Below are positions 53,416 through 61,588 of a DNA stretch of 64,000 nucleotides, piece by piece (the stretch's first letter is position 1; each line of letters opens with the position of its first letter). Under the pieces are notes generated by a model. The model saw only the letters and a list, made by a program, of their open reading frames with translations. It did no database searches and was not told where the DNA came from. Origin of the DNA: Streptomyces pluripotens (GTDB lineage Bacteria; Actinomycetota; Actinomycetes; Streptomycetales; Streptomycetaceae). Both the position numbers and the translations under genes were made by a program. The stretch lies in the NCBI RefSeq assembly GCF_000802245.2, contig NZ_CP021080.1, positions 4,836,001-4,900,000 on the forward strand, read 5' to 3'.

Positions 53416-54321
53416 ATGGAGCCGATGAACAACGACCTTGCGGCCCTGGGTGCCCGCATCGACCGCACGAACGAGCTGCTGGAGCGCATGCTCGCCGAGG
53501 TGGCGAAGACGCCCTCCACCCATGCGATCTTCGTCGACGCGGGCTACCTGTACGCGGCCGCGGGCCGACTGGTCGCCGGCACCGAGGATCGCCGGGCGTT
53601 CGACCTCGACGCCGAAGGCCTGATCGAGGCATTGATCGACAGGGCCCGCACCATCTTCGCGGACAGCCGGTTGTTGCGCGTCTACTGGTACGACGGCGCC
53701 CGCCGTCGCATCCACACCGCCGAGCAGCAGTCCATCGCCGAGCTGCCCGACGTCAAGGTCCGCCTCGGCAACCTCAACGCCAACAACCAGCAGAAGGGCG
53801 TCGATTCACTCATCCGCTCCGACCTGGAGTCCCTCGCCCGGCACCGCGCGATCAGCGACGCGGCCCTGCTCGGCGGCGACGAGGACCTGGTCTCGGCGGT
53901 TGAGGCGGCCCAGGGCTACGGTGCCCGCGTCCATCTGTGGGGCATCGAGGCGCCGGAGGGCCGCAACCAGGCCGAGCCGCTGCTCTGGGAGGTCGACAGC
54001 CAGCGCACCCTAGACCTGGAGTTCATCAAGCCGTACGTCTCCCGCCGTACGGCCGCCGCCTACGAGGCGGGCACCGGGGCCCGCCCGACCCGCGAGGACG
54101 TCCGCTTCGTCGGGGCCCAGATCGCCGCGAAGTGGCTAGTCTCCCGGGGGCGCGAGGCACTGGTCGAGCTGCTCCCCGGCCACCCTTATCTCCCCGGCTC
54201 CGTCGACCAGGAGCTCCTGGTGGAGGCCGAGGGCCTGCTGCAGTACTCCCTGCGGGGCCAGGCGGACTTGCGCCGCGCCCTGCGGGACGGCTTCTGGGAT
54301 CACCTCCAGGTGCAGTACTAG
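53416..54321 (+). CDS. NYN-domain (PIN-like) putative ribonuclease
   Basis: 301 residues from ATG 53416 (MEPMNNDLAALGARIDRTN); ATG 53425 is an alternative. A short N-terminal coiled coil is followed by a NYN domain (about 35-190) with the acidic triad-like residues in AIFVDAGYLYAA, KGVDSLIRSDLESLA and LLGGDEDLVSAVEAA, then a helical C-terminal domain of about 100 residues (AQIAAKWLVSRGREALVELL). Probably a metal-dependent RNA nuclease; the target RNA is unknown. The TAG lies in a 13-bp palindrome arm. Confidence 0.85.
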   Translation: MEPMNNDLAALGARIDRTNELLERMLAEVAKTPSTHAIFVDAGYLYAAAGRLVAGTEDRRAFDLDAEGLIEALIDRARTIFADSRLLRVYWYDGARRRIHTAEQQSIAELPDVKVRLGNLNANNQQKGVDSLIRSDLESLARHRAISDAALLGGDEDLVSAVEAAQGYGARVHLWGIEAPEGRNQAEPLLWEVDSQRTLDLEFIKPYVSRRTAAAYEAGTGARPTREDVRFVGAQIAAKWLVSRGREALVELLPGHPYLPGSVDQELLVEAEGLLQYSLRGQADLRRALRDGFWDHLQVQY

Positions 54322-54389
54322 GGGGTTTCGAAAATCCTGTGCGGTGTCCGACACTGCGGGTGCTGTGCGGGACTTGCGAAACCCCCTAG
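54318..54389 (+). repeat. 13-bp inverted repeat flanking a 46-bp insert, over a stop codon
   Basis: CTAGGGGGTTTCG (54318-54330) and its exact complement CGAAACCCCCTAG (54377-54389). The inside contains a smaller palindrome GTGTCCGACAC and the direct repeat CTGTGCGG. It could be a large terminator or a tiny mobile element; the left arm includes the stop codon of the NYN gene. Confidence 0.75.
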
Positions 54390-54594
54390 GCAGGTCGGGC
54401 GAAGCCCACCGTGGTTGAACAAAGCCTCCTGTAGGGCTGCGGGGAACTACGCGACCAGCCACGACAGTGCCGCGGTCACGTGGTGGTACACGCTGCTGCA
54501 CTACCGTGCGGTGCTTCCGGCAGAGCGCTCAGTGCTACTGGCCGGCCCGGGGCCCGACCCGAGAGTAGACCCCGCACCAGCGTGCACGGCGGCC

Positions 54595-55476
54595 CTACGC
54601 CCCGGCGGTTCGGTCGTCCCAGAAGTCGGCGATCGCCCGGGCCGTGGCAAACGGACGGTCGGTGTTGGGGGAGTGCTCAGCGCCCTCGATCACCGTCCGC
54701 CGTGCCTTCAGCCGCACCGCCATGTCATCGAGCAGAGGCAGCGGCCAGGCGTCGTCCTGCGCCCCCGACAGGACATGGAACCGCAGCGGTACGGCGGCCA
54801 GTTCGGCAACGCGATCCGGCTCCATGCACAACTGCTGCCCCGTGGCGAGGAGTTGACCCGGCTTGGTGCGCAGCCAGCGGTCCCGCAGATCGTGCCGCTC
54901 GTCCAGTCCGCTGTCCAGCGCGGCCGTCCCTGCCTCCTCGGACGCCTCCATCGCCTGGATCGTGTCCCACACCTCCGCCATGTTCATCACGGTGAGTGCG
55001 TCCCGCAGTAGCTTCACACGTTCCTGCTGGGACACCGAGATGTGCGCCGGACCGGAGGCCATCAGGGTGAGTGACAGGAAGGGCGCGTGATCGACCAGCA
55101 CCGCCGCACGCGAGACCAACCCGCCGAGGGAGTGCCCCAGAAGATGCACCGGCTGCCCGAGCGCCTCCACCTGGGCCAGTACGTCCCGTGCCAACTCCTC
55201 CTGTGCGTAGGCGGGACCGTCCGCCTCGGGGCCGTCGGACTCGTATTGCCCGCGTCCGTCCACGGACACGGTTCGATACCCGCGCTCCGCGAGAGGCACG
55301 TGCAGCGGATTGAAGTCCTCCTTGCTCCCGGTGAACCCCGGCAGCAGCAGCGCGGTGCCACGGGGCTCGACCCCGGCGGCCACAGGAGCGTCGACGACGG
55401 CGAACTCACCACGCGCCGTCCGCAGGGAGTACGCACGGGCGCCGGGGGGCGGGATGAAGGTGTCGGGCCTGCTCAT
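54595..55476 (-). CDS. Alpha/beta hydrolase
   Basis: 293 residues. Nucleophile elbow LLGHSLGGLVS, an oxyanion segment LLLPGFTGSKEDF, Asp in SGAQDDAWPL and His in IEGAEHSPNT complete a catalytic triad. No signal peptide, so cytoplasmic. Substrate unknown; esterase or thioesterase-like activity is likely. It lies downstream of the helicase gene on the same strand but a strong hairpin (55536-55573) separates them, so it probably has its own promoter within the 129-bp gap. Confidence 0.83.
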   Translation of the reverse strand: MSRPDTFIPPPGARAYSLRTARGEFAVVDAPVAAGVEPRGTALLLPGFTGSKEDFNPLHVPLAERGYRTVSVDGRGQYESDGPEADGPAYAQEELARDVLAQVEALGQPVHLLGHSLGGLVSRAAVLVDHAPFLSLTLMASGPAHISVSQQERVKLLRDALTVMNMAEVWDTIQAMEASEEAGTAALDSGLDERHDLRDRWLRTKPGQLLATGQQLCMEPDRVAELAAVPLRFHVLSGAQDDAWPLPLLDDMAVRLKARRTVIEGAEHSPNTDRPFATARAIADFWDDRTAGA

Positions 55477-55535
55477 GAGACGAGACTATCGGGCGCGGGG
55501 ATGGGACTGCGCAGGTGAGGGTGCCTACAGGAACG

Positions 55536-55573
55536 CCGATGGCCCGGTCCACAGAAGCGGACCGGGCCATCGG
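55536..55573 (-). terminator. Terminator of the DEAD-box helicase gene
   Basis: Perfect 15-bp inverted repeat (55536-55550 and 55559-55573) with an 8-base loop, 32 bp past the helicase stop. Confidence 0.82.
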
Positions 55574-55605
55574 CGGTCGGTGGTGCTGTCGCGAACGACG
55601 CCGGA

Positions 55606-58221
55606 TCAGGCCTCGGGGGCCTCCACGGCCGCCGCAGTCTTACGGGTGCGGCGCCGCGGCTTGACCTCCGGCTCCTCGGTGGTCTGCGCCGGAATCTCCG
55701 GAGCGGCCTTCTTGGCGACGGTCTTGCGGGTGCGGCGTGCCTTGGGTGTGGCTGGTTGGGGTTCGTCGGCCTTGTTGGCTTCGTTGGCTGCGTCGCTGTG
55801 GTCGTCCGTGTTGGCCGGTTCCACGGTGGTGGCCTTCTTGGTGCGGCGCGGCTTGGCCGGGGTTGCCTCGGCGGTGTCCGTTGCGGCCTTGGCGGTGGTG
55901 GTCTTGCGGGTGCGGCGCGGCTTGGCCTCGGCTTCGGGTGTGTCGGTGGTGGCCGTGGCGGTGGTGGTCTTGCGGGTGCGGCGTGCCTTGGGTGTGGCTG
56001 GTTGGGGTTCGTCGGCCTTGTTGGCTTCGTTGGCTGCGTCGCTGTGGTCGTCCGTGGTGGCCGGTTCCACGGTGGTGGCCTTCTTGGTGCGGCGCGGCTT
56101 GGCCGGGGTTGCCTCGGCGGTGTCCGTTGCGGCCTTGGCGGTGGTGGTCTTGCGGGTGCGGCGCGGCTTGGCCTCGGCTTCGGGTGTGTCGGTGGTGGCC
56201 GTGGCGGTGGCGGTCTTGCGGGTGCGGCGTGCCTTGGGTGTGGCTGGTTGGGGTTCGTCGGCCTTGTTGGCTTCGTTGGCTGCGTCGCTGTGGTCGTCCG
56301 TGGTGGCCGGTTCCACGGTGGTGGCCTTCTTGGTGCGGCGCGGCTTGGCCGGGGTTGCCTCGGCGGTGTCCACCGCGGCTTCCACCTGGATGGCCGACTC
56401 TGCGGTCTTGCGGGTGCGGCGCCGCGGCTTGGTCTCCGCAGCCGGCGTGGCCTCTGCCACCGCACTGGCAACGACGGCCGGGACGGTCGCCGGGCCGTCC
56501 ACCGTCACGGGCTCGGCCGCGGCGACATCCGTCACCACGGTGTCCGTCGCAGGGCGCTCCGCGGTCTTGCGGGTCCGGCGGCGGCGCGGCTTCTCCGGAG
56601 CTTCCGGCACGGCCGGGACCTCCGCAGCGTCCACCGCCTCGACGGTGGTTTCGGTGGTTTCGGTCATCGTCGAGGCGGTCTCGGCCGTCAGCGGCTCCGC
56701 CGTCGCTCCGCCACGTGTGCGCCGGCGACGGCGCGGGGTGCGGGGAGCCGTCTCGGGCTCCTCAGCGACGGACCCGGTGGCCGGTGCGGGGGCGGTCGTA
56801 GCGGTGGAGGCGTCCACCGGGGCGCCGCTGCGTGTGCGGCGGCGACGGCGGGGCGTACGGGCCGGGCGTTCACGGTCGGCCGTGGTGGAGTCCGCAGGCC
56901 GGCCGTGGCGGCCGCGGGCCCCACGCCCGCCGGTCTCGCCCAGGTCCTCCAGTTCCTCCGCGGCCAGACCGGCACGGGTCCGCTCCGAGCGCGGCAGGAC
57001 GCCCTTGGTGCCCTCGGGGATGTCGAGGTCGGAGAACAGGTGGGGGGACGTCGAGTACGTCTCCACCGGGTCGTTGAAGTCCAGGTCCAGCGTCTTGTTG
57101 ATCAGTTGCCAGCGCGGGATGTCGTCCCAGTCGACGAACGTGATCGCCGTGCCCTTGGCACCCGCGCGGCCGGTGCGGCCGATGCGGTGCAGGTACGTCT
57201 TCTCGTCCTCGGGCGACTGGTAGTTGATGACGTGGGTCACACCTTCGACGTCGATGCCACGGGCGGCGACATCGGTGCAGACGAGGACGTCGACCTTGCC
57301 GTTGCGGAAGGCCCGCAGGGCCTGCTCGCGGGCGCCCTGGCCGAGGTCGCCGTGGACGGCACCGGAGGCGAAACCGCGACGCTGCAGCTGATCGGCGATA
57401 TCGGCGGCCGTGCGCTTCGTACGGCAGAAGATCATCGCGAGTCCGCGGCCCTCTGCCTGCAGGATGCGGGCGACCATTTCCGGCTTGTCCATGGAGTGCG
57501 CGCGGTAGACGAACTGCTTGATGTTCGCGACCGTGGCGCCCTCGTCATCCGGGGCGGTGGCACGGATGTGCGTCGGCTGGGACATGTAGCGGCGCGCGAG
57601 GCCGATGACCGCCCCTGGCATGGTGGCCGAGAACAGCATGGTCTGGCGCGTGACCGGCAGCATGTTGATGATCTTCTCGACATCGGGCAGGAAGCCCAGG
57701 TCGAGCATCTCGTCGGCCTCGTCCAGGACAAGGCACCTGATGTGCTTCAGGTCCAGCTTCTTCTGGCCCGCGAGGTCGAGCAGACGGCCCGGGGTGCCGA
57801 CGACCACGTCGACGCCCTTCTTCAGGGCCTCGACCTGGGGCTCGTAGGCCCGACCGCCGTAGATGGCCGTCACGCGCACGTTACGGACCTTGCCGGCGGT
57901 CAGGAGGTCGTTGGTGACCTGTGTGCACAGCTCGCGCGTGGGGACGACGACGAGTGCCTGCGGAGCGTTCGTGAGGGCTTCGGGGGCGGCGCGGCCGGCC
58001 TCCACGTCGGCGGGGACGGTGACGCGCTCCAGGAGCGGAAGGCCGAATCCCAGCGTCTTTCCGGTGCCGGTCTTGGCTTGGCCGATGACGTCCGTACCGG
58101 AGAGGGCGACGGGGAGCGTCATCTCCTGAATGGGGAAGGGAGTGATGATGCCGACGGCTTCCAGGGCCTCGGCGGTCTCGGGAAGGATGCCGAGTTCTCG
58201 AAACGTGGTAGTCAGGGTCAT
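55606..58221 (-). CDS. DEAD-box RNA helicase with long basic repeat tail
   Basis: 871 residues from ATG 58219-58221 (MTLTTTFRELGI); the open frame continues to 59334 but that part lies opposite another gene. Residues 1-400 are a complete DEAD-box core: Q motif (GIITPFPIQEMT), motif I AKTGTGKT, Ia PTRELCTQ, II VLDEADEM, III SAT, and VI HRIGRTGRAG. From about residue 420 the tail is Thr/Ala/Lys/Arg-rich with about 13 copies of a KPRRTRKT-like basic motif; 2.6 copies of an 82-residue unit are nearly identical. Such RGG/basic tails bind RNA. Role in ribosome assembly or RNA decay, possibly in the cold, is inferred from the family. Confidence 0.9.
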   Translation of the reverse strand: MTLTTTFRELGILPETAEALEAVGIITPFPIQEMTLPVALSGTDVIGQAKTGTGKTLGFGLPLLERVTVPADVEAGRAAPEALTNAPQALVVVPTRELCTQVTNDLLTAGKVRNVRVTAIYGGRAYEPQVEALKKGVDVVVGTPGRLLDLAGQKKLDLKHIRCLVLDEADEMLDLGFLPDVEKIINMLPVTRQTMLFSATMPGAVIGLARRYMSQPTHIRATAPDDEGATVANIKQFVYRAHSMDKPEMVARILQAEGRGLAMIFCRTKRTAADIADQLQRRGFASGAVHGDLGQGAREQALRAFRNGKVDVLVCTDVAARGIDVEGVTHVINYQSPEDEKTYLHRIGRTGRAGAKGTAITFVDWDDIPRWQLINKTLDLDFNDPVETYSTSPHLFSDLDIPEGTKGVLPRSERTRAGLAAEELEDLGETGGRGARGRHGRPADSTTADRERPARTPRRRRRTRSGAPVDASTATTAPAPATGSVAEEPETAPRTPRRRRRTRGGATAEPLTAETASTMTETTETTVEAVDAAEVPAVPEAPEKPRRRRTRKTAERPATDTVVTDVAAAEPVTVDGPATVPAVVASAVAEATPAAETKPRRRTRKTAESAIQVEAAVDTAEATPAKPRRTKKATTVEPATTDDHSDAANEANKADEPQPATPKARRTRKTATATATTDTPEAEAKPRRTRKTTTAKAATDTAEATPAKPRRTKKATTVEPATTDDHSDAANEANKADEPQPATPKARRTRKTTTATATTDTPEAEAKPRRTRKTTTAKAATDTAEATPAKPRRTKKATTVEPANTDDHSDAANEANKADEPQPATPKARRTRKTVAKKAAPEIPAQTTEEPEVKPRRRTRKTAAAVEAPEA
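55721..56370 (-). repeat. 246-bp in-frame tandem repeat in the helicase tail
   Basis: TGCGGCGTGC markers stand at 55731, 55977 and 56223, exactly 246 bases (82 codons) apart. Two full copies (about 55721-55966 and 55967-56212) and a third, partial one differ by only a few bases, so the duplication is recent. The length is a multiple of three and keeps the reading frame. Confidence 0.9.
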
Positions 58222-58623
58222 GCCTCTTCTGTGTGCGCGGTGCGAGGCGAGCGCGGGGGTCATGTCTGACCGTGCCGGGGACGTCGGCTGCCGTACGGGC
58301 GAACCACTCGGGCAAGCCGTATGACACGGGACCTCTGCCGACGCTCTAGCGTTCGTACCGCTGAGGGGTCCCTCGGTCGTCGTACGTACAGAGCCGTACG
58401 GCCACGGAGGGCTGTCGGGTCGGAGCCGATCGGGCCACCGACCGGGCATCCTCATACCTGCGGCCTGTCGAAATACGTCGCATACCGTCGACGCACTCAG
58501 CAGGCGCATTACCACCATACCCCGGAATCGCGCACATGTGATGGCCGAATTGGTCACGTAGTCGTGGTCACAGTCGTTGACCTGGGGCTTCCCGGGGACG
58601 GCAAGCGGACTATTGTGCGCCTC
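58222..58623. other. 402-bp divergent region between helicase and MiaE-like genes
   Basis: No gene supported on either strand. It should contain both promoters and an untranslated leader for the helicase mRNA. CTCGGTCGTCGTACGTACAG near 58370 and an A/T-rich patch at 58500-58530 are the only departures from background; I see no defined promoter. Confidence 0.4.
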
Positions 58624-59370
58624 ATGACTAGCTCTGACAAGCCCGAGAAGGCGTCCGCCGCACCCACCGGACCCATCGGCGTCGCCGCCCAGGACTGGGC
58701 GCAGGCCTCCGCCGAACCGCAGTACCGCGCCGCCGTCGTGGACCTGCTCGGCGCCCTCGCGTACGGGGAGCTCGCGGCGTTCGAGCGGCTCGCGGAGGAC
58801 GCCAAGCTGGCGCCGACCCTCGCGGACAAGGCGGAGCTGGCGAAGATGGCGTCGGCCGAGTTCCACCACTTCGAACGGCTGCGGAACCGGCTGACCGAGA
58901 TGGGCGAGGAACCGACGGCCGCCATGGACCCGTTCGTTGCCGCACTCGACGGCTTCCACCGCCAGACGGCTCCCTCGGACTGGCTGGAGGGCCTGGTCAA
59001 GGCGTACGTCGGCGACTCGATCGCGAGCGACTTCTATCGGGAGGTCGCGGCCCGCCTCGACTCCGACACGCGCGAACTGGTGCTGGCCGTCCTCGACGAC
59101 ACCGGCCACGCCGGCTTCGCGGTGGAGAAGGTGCGCGCGGCCATCGACGCCGACCCGCGGGTCGGCGGCCGGCTTGCGCTGTGGGCGCGGCGGCTGATGG
59201 GTGAGGCGCTGTCGCAGTCCCAGCGGGTGGTCGCCGACCGGGACGCACTGTCCACGATGCTCGTGGGCGGTGTCGCCGACGGCTTCGACCTCGCGGAGGT
59301 CGGGAAGATGTTCTCGCGGATCACCGAGGCGCACACGAAGCGGATGGCCGCGCTGGGTCTCGCGGCCTGA
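58624..59370 (+). CDS. Ferritin-like protein of the MiaE_2 type
   Basis: 248 residues from ATG 58624 (MTSSDKPEKASAAPTGP); the frame from 58321 is too long. Helical diiron domain: Glu-rich ALAYGELAAFERLAED, then MASAEFHHFERLRNRL, which supplies the second Glu and His, and later VGDSIASDFYREVA and DTGHAGFAVEKVR with further ligands. Related to tRNA-(ms2io6A) hydroxylase, but the actinobacterial group is not proven to act on tRNA. Cytoplasmic. Confidence 0.8.
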   Translation: MTSSDKPEKASAAPTGPIGVAAQDWAQASAEPQYRAAVVDLLGALAYGELAAFERLAEDAKLAPTLADKAELAKMASAEFHHFERLRNRLTEMGEEPTAAMDPFVAALDGFHRQTAPSDWLEGLVKAYVGDSIASDFYREVAARLDSDTRELVLAVLDDTGHAGFAVEKVRAAIDADPRVGGRLALWARRLMGEALSQSQRVVADRDALSTMLVGGVADGFDLAEVGKMFSRITEAHTKRMAALGLAA

Positions 59371-59491
59371 GCGCGGTGGGGCTCAGCGGGGGACGAGCGG
59401 CGTGACCGGGGGTGCGCCGCGACTGCCCGGCAGTTCCACGCACCCTGAGCGTCCCCGTCCCTGCCGTGCCGCCGCCCGGACCTCCCATGAA

Positions 59492-59513
59492 GGCGCCGGT
59501 CTACGCCGGCGCC
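59492..59513. terminator. Hairpin over the stop codon of the small membrane protein gene
   Basis: 8-bp perfect stem GGCGCCGG / CCGGCGCC with loop TCTACG; the loop contains the minus-strand TAG (59501-59503). It can serve both convergent genes. Confidence 0.6.
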
Positions 59514-59770
59514 GATCGTCGGCGCAGCCGACCAGCCGGACGGAGCAGGAGGGACAGGGACGCCGCTGAAACGATCGCGGCGCCCAGCAGGCTCGGCAGG
59601 ACGCTGCCGAGGTCCAGCGCGCTGTGCGTGACGAAGTCACCGAAGAGGGCCCCGGCCACGCCCGTCGCATACACCAGCGGACGGGCGGGGAGTCGATGGG
59701 ACAGGCGGTGAGCCGCCGTCCAGGCGAGGATCAGACCGAGCACTGCGGAACCGAGTGCTTCCAGGATCAT
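59501..59770 (-). CDS. Small three-span membrane protein
   Basis: 89 residues from ATG 59768-59770 (MILEALGSAVLGLILAW). Hydrophobic segments at the start (AVLGLILAWTAAHRL), middle (LVYATGVAGALFGDFVTH) and end (LLGAAIVSAASLSLLL), followed by a basic tail RPAGRLRRRSAPA. No known domain that I can name. It lies downstream of the DUF3107 gene on the same strand but a terminator intervenes. Confidence 0.68.
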   Translation of the reverse strand: MILEALGSAVLGLILAWTAAHRLSHRLPARPLVYATGVAGALFGDFVTHSALDLGSVLPSLLGAAIVSAASLSLLLRPAGRLRRRSAPA

Positions 59771-59889
59771 GTCGGGGGTCCTCCCAGGGCCGGTGTGCCT
59801 CGGCGGTCGTAGCCCGTCATACCCGTGACCTGCGGAGAGCAATCCTCGCTGGGGAGGAGCTGTGCGCCATACGTGTGCACGCCCCATGC

Positions 59890-59926
59890 AGAAGGGCCCT
59901 GCGGCACGCGGCCGCCGGGCCCTTCT
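59890..59926 (-). terminator. Terminator of the DUF3107 gene
   Basis: 10-bp perfect inverted repeat AGAAGGGCCC / GGGCCCTTCT with a 17-base loop, 12 bp past the DUF3107 stop on the minus strand. Confidence 0.75.
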
Positions 59927-59938
59927 CACGACTTCGGC

Positions 59939-60166
59939 CTACAGCGTGCCGAACCCCACCTTGCGCACGGTCGGCTCGCCGATCTCCACGTACGCCAGAC
60001 GGTCCGTCGGCACCAGGACCTTGCGGCCCTTCTCGTCCTCCAGGCTGAGCAACTGCGTCTTGCCGGCCAGCGCCTCGGACACCAGCCGCTCGACCTCCTC
60101 GACGCTCTGACCGCTCTCCAGAACGATCTCGCGGGGCGCGTGCTGCACGCCGATCTTGACCTCCAC
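59939..60166 (-). CDS. DUF3107 protein
   Basis: 75 residues from GTG 60164-60166 (MEVKIGVQHAPREIVLESGQ) with GGAGGG upstream. It is a small conserved actinobacterial family (DUF3107), predicted as a beta-strand/helix/beta protein ending LAYVEIGEPTVRKVGFG. No cofactor or active-site motif. It stands next to a TetR-family gene on the same strand, an association I recall from other actinomycetes, but no function is known. Confidence 0.87.
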   Translation of the reverse strand: MEVKIGVQHAPREIVLESGQSVEEVERLVSEALAGKTQLLSLEDEKGRKVLVPTDRLAYVEIGEPTVRKVGFGTL

Positions 60167-60299
60167 GGCTATGTCCCTCCGACGGTCAGTGATGTGCGCG
60201 ATCTTCCGCGCTGTACGCAGCACACATTAGCCCGGTGAGGGGACGTACACGCTGCGCCCCGGAACGCCAAGAGCGAACAGCCCCGGGAACGAGCGAGCC

Positions 60300-60941
60300 T
60301 CAGTGCTGTTCGGTGTTGTGCAGCGGGAAACCCGCGATGCCCCGCCAGGCCAGGGAGGCCAGCAGTTGCACCGCCTGGTCGCGCGGAACGCTGCGGTCGC
60401 TGTGCAGCCAGGAGCGCGCGACCACCTGGGCGAGACCGCCGAGGCCGGAGGCGAGCAGCATCGATTCCGCGCGCGAGAGGCCGGTGTCCTCGGCGATGAC
60501 GTCGCAGATCGCCTCGGCGCACTCGTTGGTGACCTTGTCGACGCGCTCCCGTACGGCGGGCTCGTTCGTGAGGTCGGATTCGAACACCAACCGGAAGGCG
60601 CCGCCGTCGTCCTCCACGTACGCGAAGTAGGCGTCCATCGTCGCCCGCACACGCTGCTTGTTGTCGGTCGTCGAGGCGAGTGCGCTGCGTACCGCCTGGA
60701 TCAGCGACTCGCAGTGCTGGTCCAGCAGCGCGAGATACAGGTCGAGCTTGCCGGGGAAGTGCTGGTAGAGCACTGGCTTGCTCACCCCGGCCCGTTCGGC
60801 GATGTCGTCCATTGCCGCCGCGTGGTAGCCCTGCGCGACGAAAACCTCCTGAGCGGCCCCCAGGAGCTGGTTCCGTCGGGCTCGGCGTGGCAGACGGGTG
60901 CCACGCGGGCGCGCCGCCTCAGTTTGCTCGATGGCTGTCAC
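60300..60941 (-). CDS. TetR-family transcriptional regulator
   Basis: 213 residues from GTG 60939-60941 with GGAGGCGGC upstream. N-terminal helix-turn-helix (RNQLLGAAQEVFVAQGYH, MDDIAERAGVSKPVLYQHF, residues about 20-65) and a helical ligand-binding domain (AFRLVFESDLTNEPAVRERV). The effector and targets are unknown. It points towards DUF3107; the short gap (133 bp) and same strand make co-regulation possible. Confidence 0.9.
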   Translation of the reverse strand: MTAIEQTEAARPRGTRLPRRARRNQLLGAAQEVFVAQGYHAAAMDDIAERAGVSKPVLYQHFPGKLDLYLALLDQHCESLIQAVRSALASTTDNKQRVRATMDAYFAYVEDDGGAFRLVFESDLTNEPAVRERVDKVTNECAEAICDVIAEDTGLSRAESMLLASGLGGLAQVVARSWLHSDRSVPRDQAVQLLASLAWRGIAGFPLHNTEQH

Positions 60942-61145
60942 GCCGCCTCCCAGAGTCGTCCACATGCGGTGTCGGCCGCACACCTATCGTACTTTTCGGT
61001 AACCGTGGTGTGCGCGGTGCGAGCGCAGAATTTCATGGAGCGGACGGTGGGGAAAGCCGCGGAGCCGGGTCTGGTGCGCCCGCCGGGCGCCGTACGCCGC
61101 CACCGGAGGACGTACGAGGTCAGCGGCTGACGGCAGTCTGCGGGC

Positions 61146-61379
61146 TCAGCGGTAGTCGTCCTCGTCGAGCGAGACCACACGCGCCTGTTCGATGAGATCG
61201 GCCTCGTTTCCGCGGTCTGGGTGCACGTCTGTCAACGGTTCGTCGTGGTCCGGCGTGACGTCCGCATGCTGCTCGGCAGCATCCACCTCGGGGGCCTCGA
61301 CGTCGACTTCGGGGGCCACGTCGGCCTCCAGGTCCTCGATCTCCTCGATCGTGTCGGGCTCGGTGGGGTCATAGGCCAT
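61146..61379 (-). CDS. Small acidic protein
   Basis: 77 residues from ATG 61377-61379 (MAYDPTEPDTIEEIEDLEAD) with AAGGGGGG upstream. Very acidic (Asp/Glu in about a third of positions), no Cys, probably disordered. The ending ARVVSLDEDDYR is distinct. I recognise no family; seen only as a conserved Streptomyces hypothetical. Divergent from the alpha/beta hydrolase gene. Confidence 0.68.
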   Translation of the reverse strand: MAYDPTEPDTIEEIEDLEADVAPEVDVEAPEVDAAEQHADVTPDHDEPLTDVHPDRGNEADLIEQARVVSLDEDDYR

Positions 61380-61588
61380 GGTGGGCCCCCCTTCCTGGAA
61401 CGTCCCTGGGAGCAGCAGGGGCCACACGTGGCTGCTCTCTGCTACGAGCCTAGGAGACACCTGGTCCGGACGCCATGCCATGGGGGCCTTTCGCCGGCCG
61501 GATCCACTGCTTCACCCATGGCCAGGCTGTGACGGCGAACACACGAACCCACACGAACCCCGGCGTGATCACCTCGTAACATTGCCGC

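Noticed and set aside
54415..55011. Plus-strand frame of 198 codons opposite the alpha/beta hydrolase
   Set aside because: No ribosome site; the minus strand shows a full catalytic triad.
55721..56370. CRISPR-like array
   Set aside because: The repeat is 246 bp, tandem and in frame within a coding sequence; there are no unique spacers.
55756..58269. Plus-strand 837-codon frame opposite the helicase
   Set aside because: Gly-rich reading of the helicase repeat tail; the DEAD-box motifs are on the minus strand.
58222..59334. N-terminal extension of the helicase frame
   Set aside because: The region lies opposite the MiaE-like gene, and the helicase Q motif starts naturally after the ATG at 58221.
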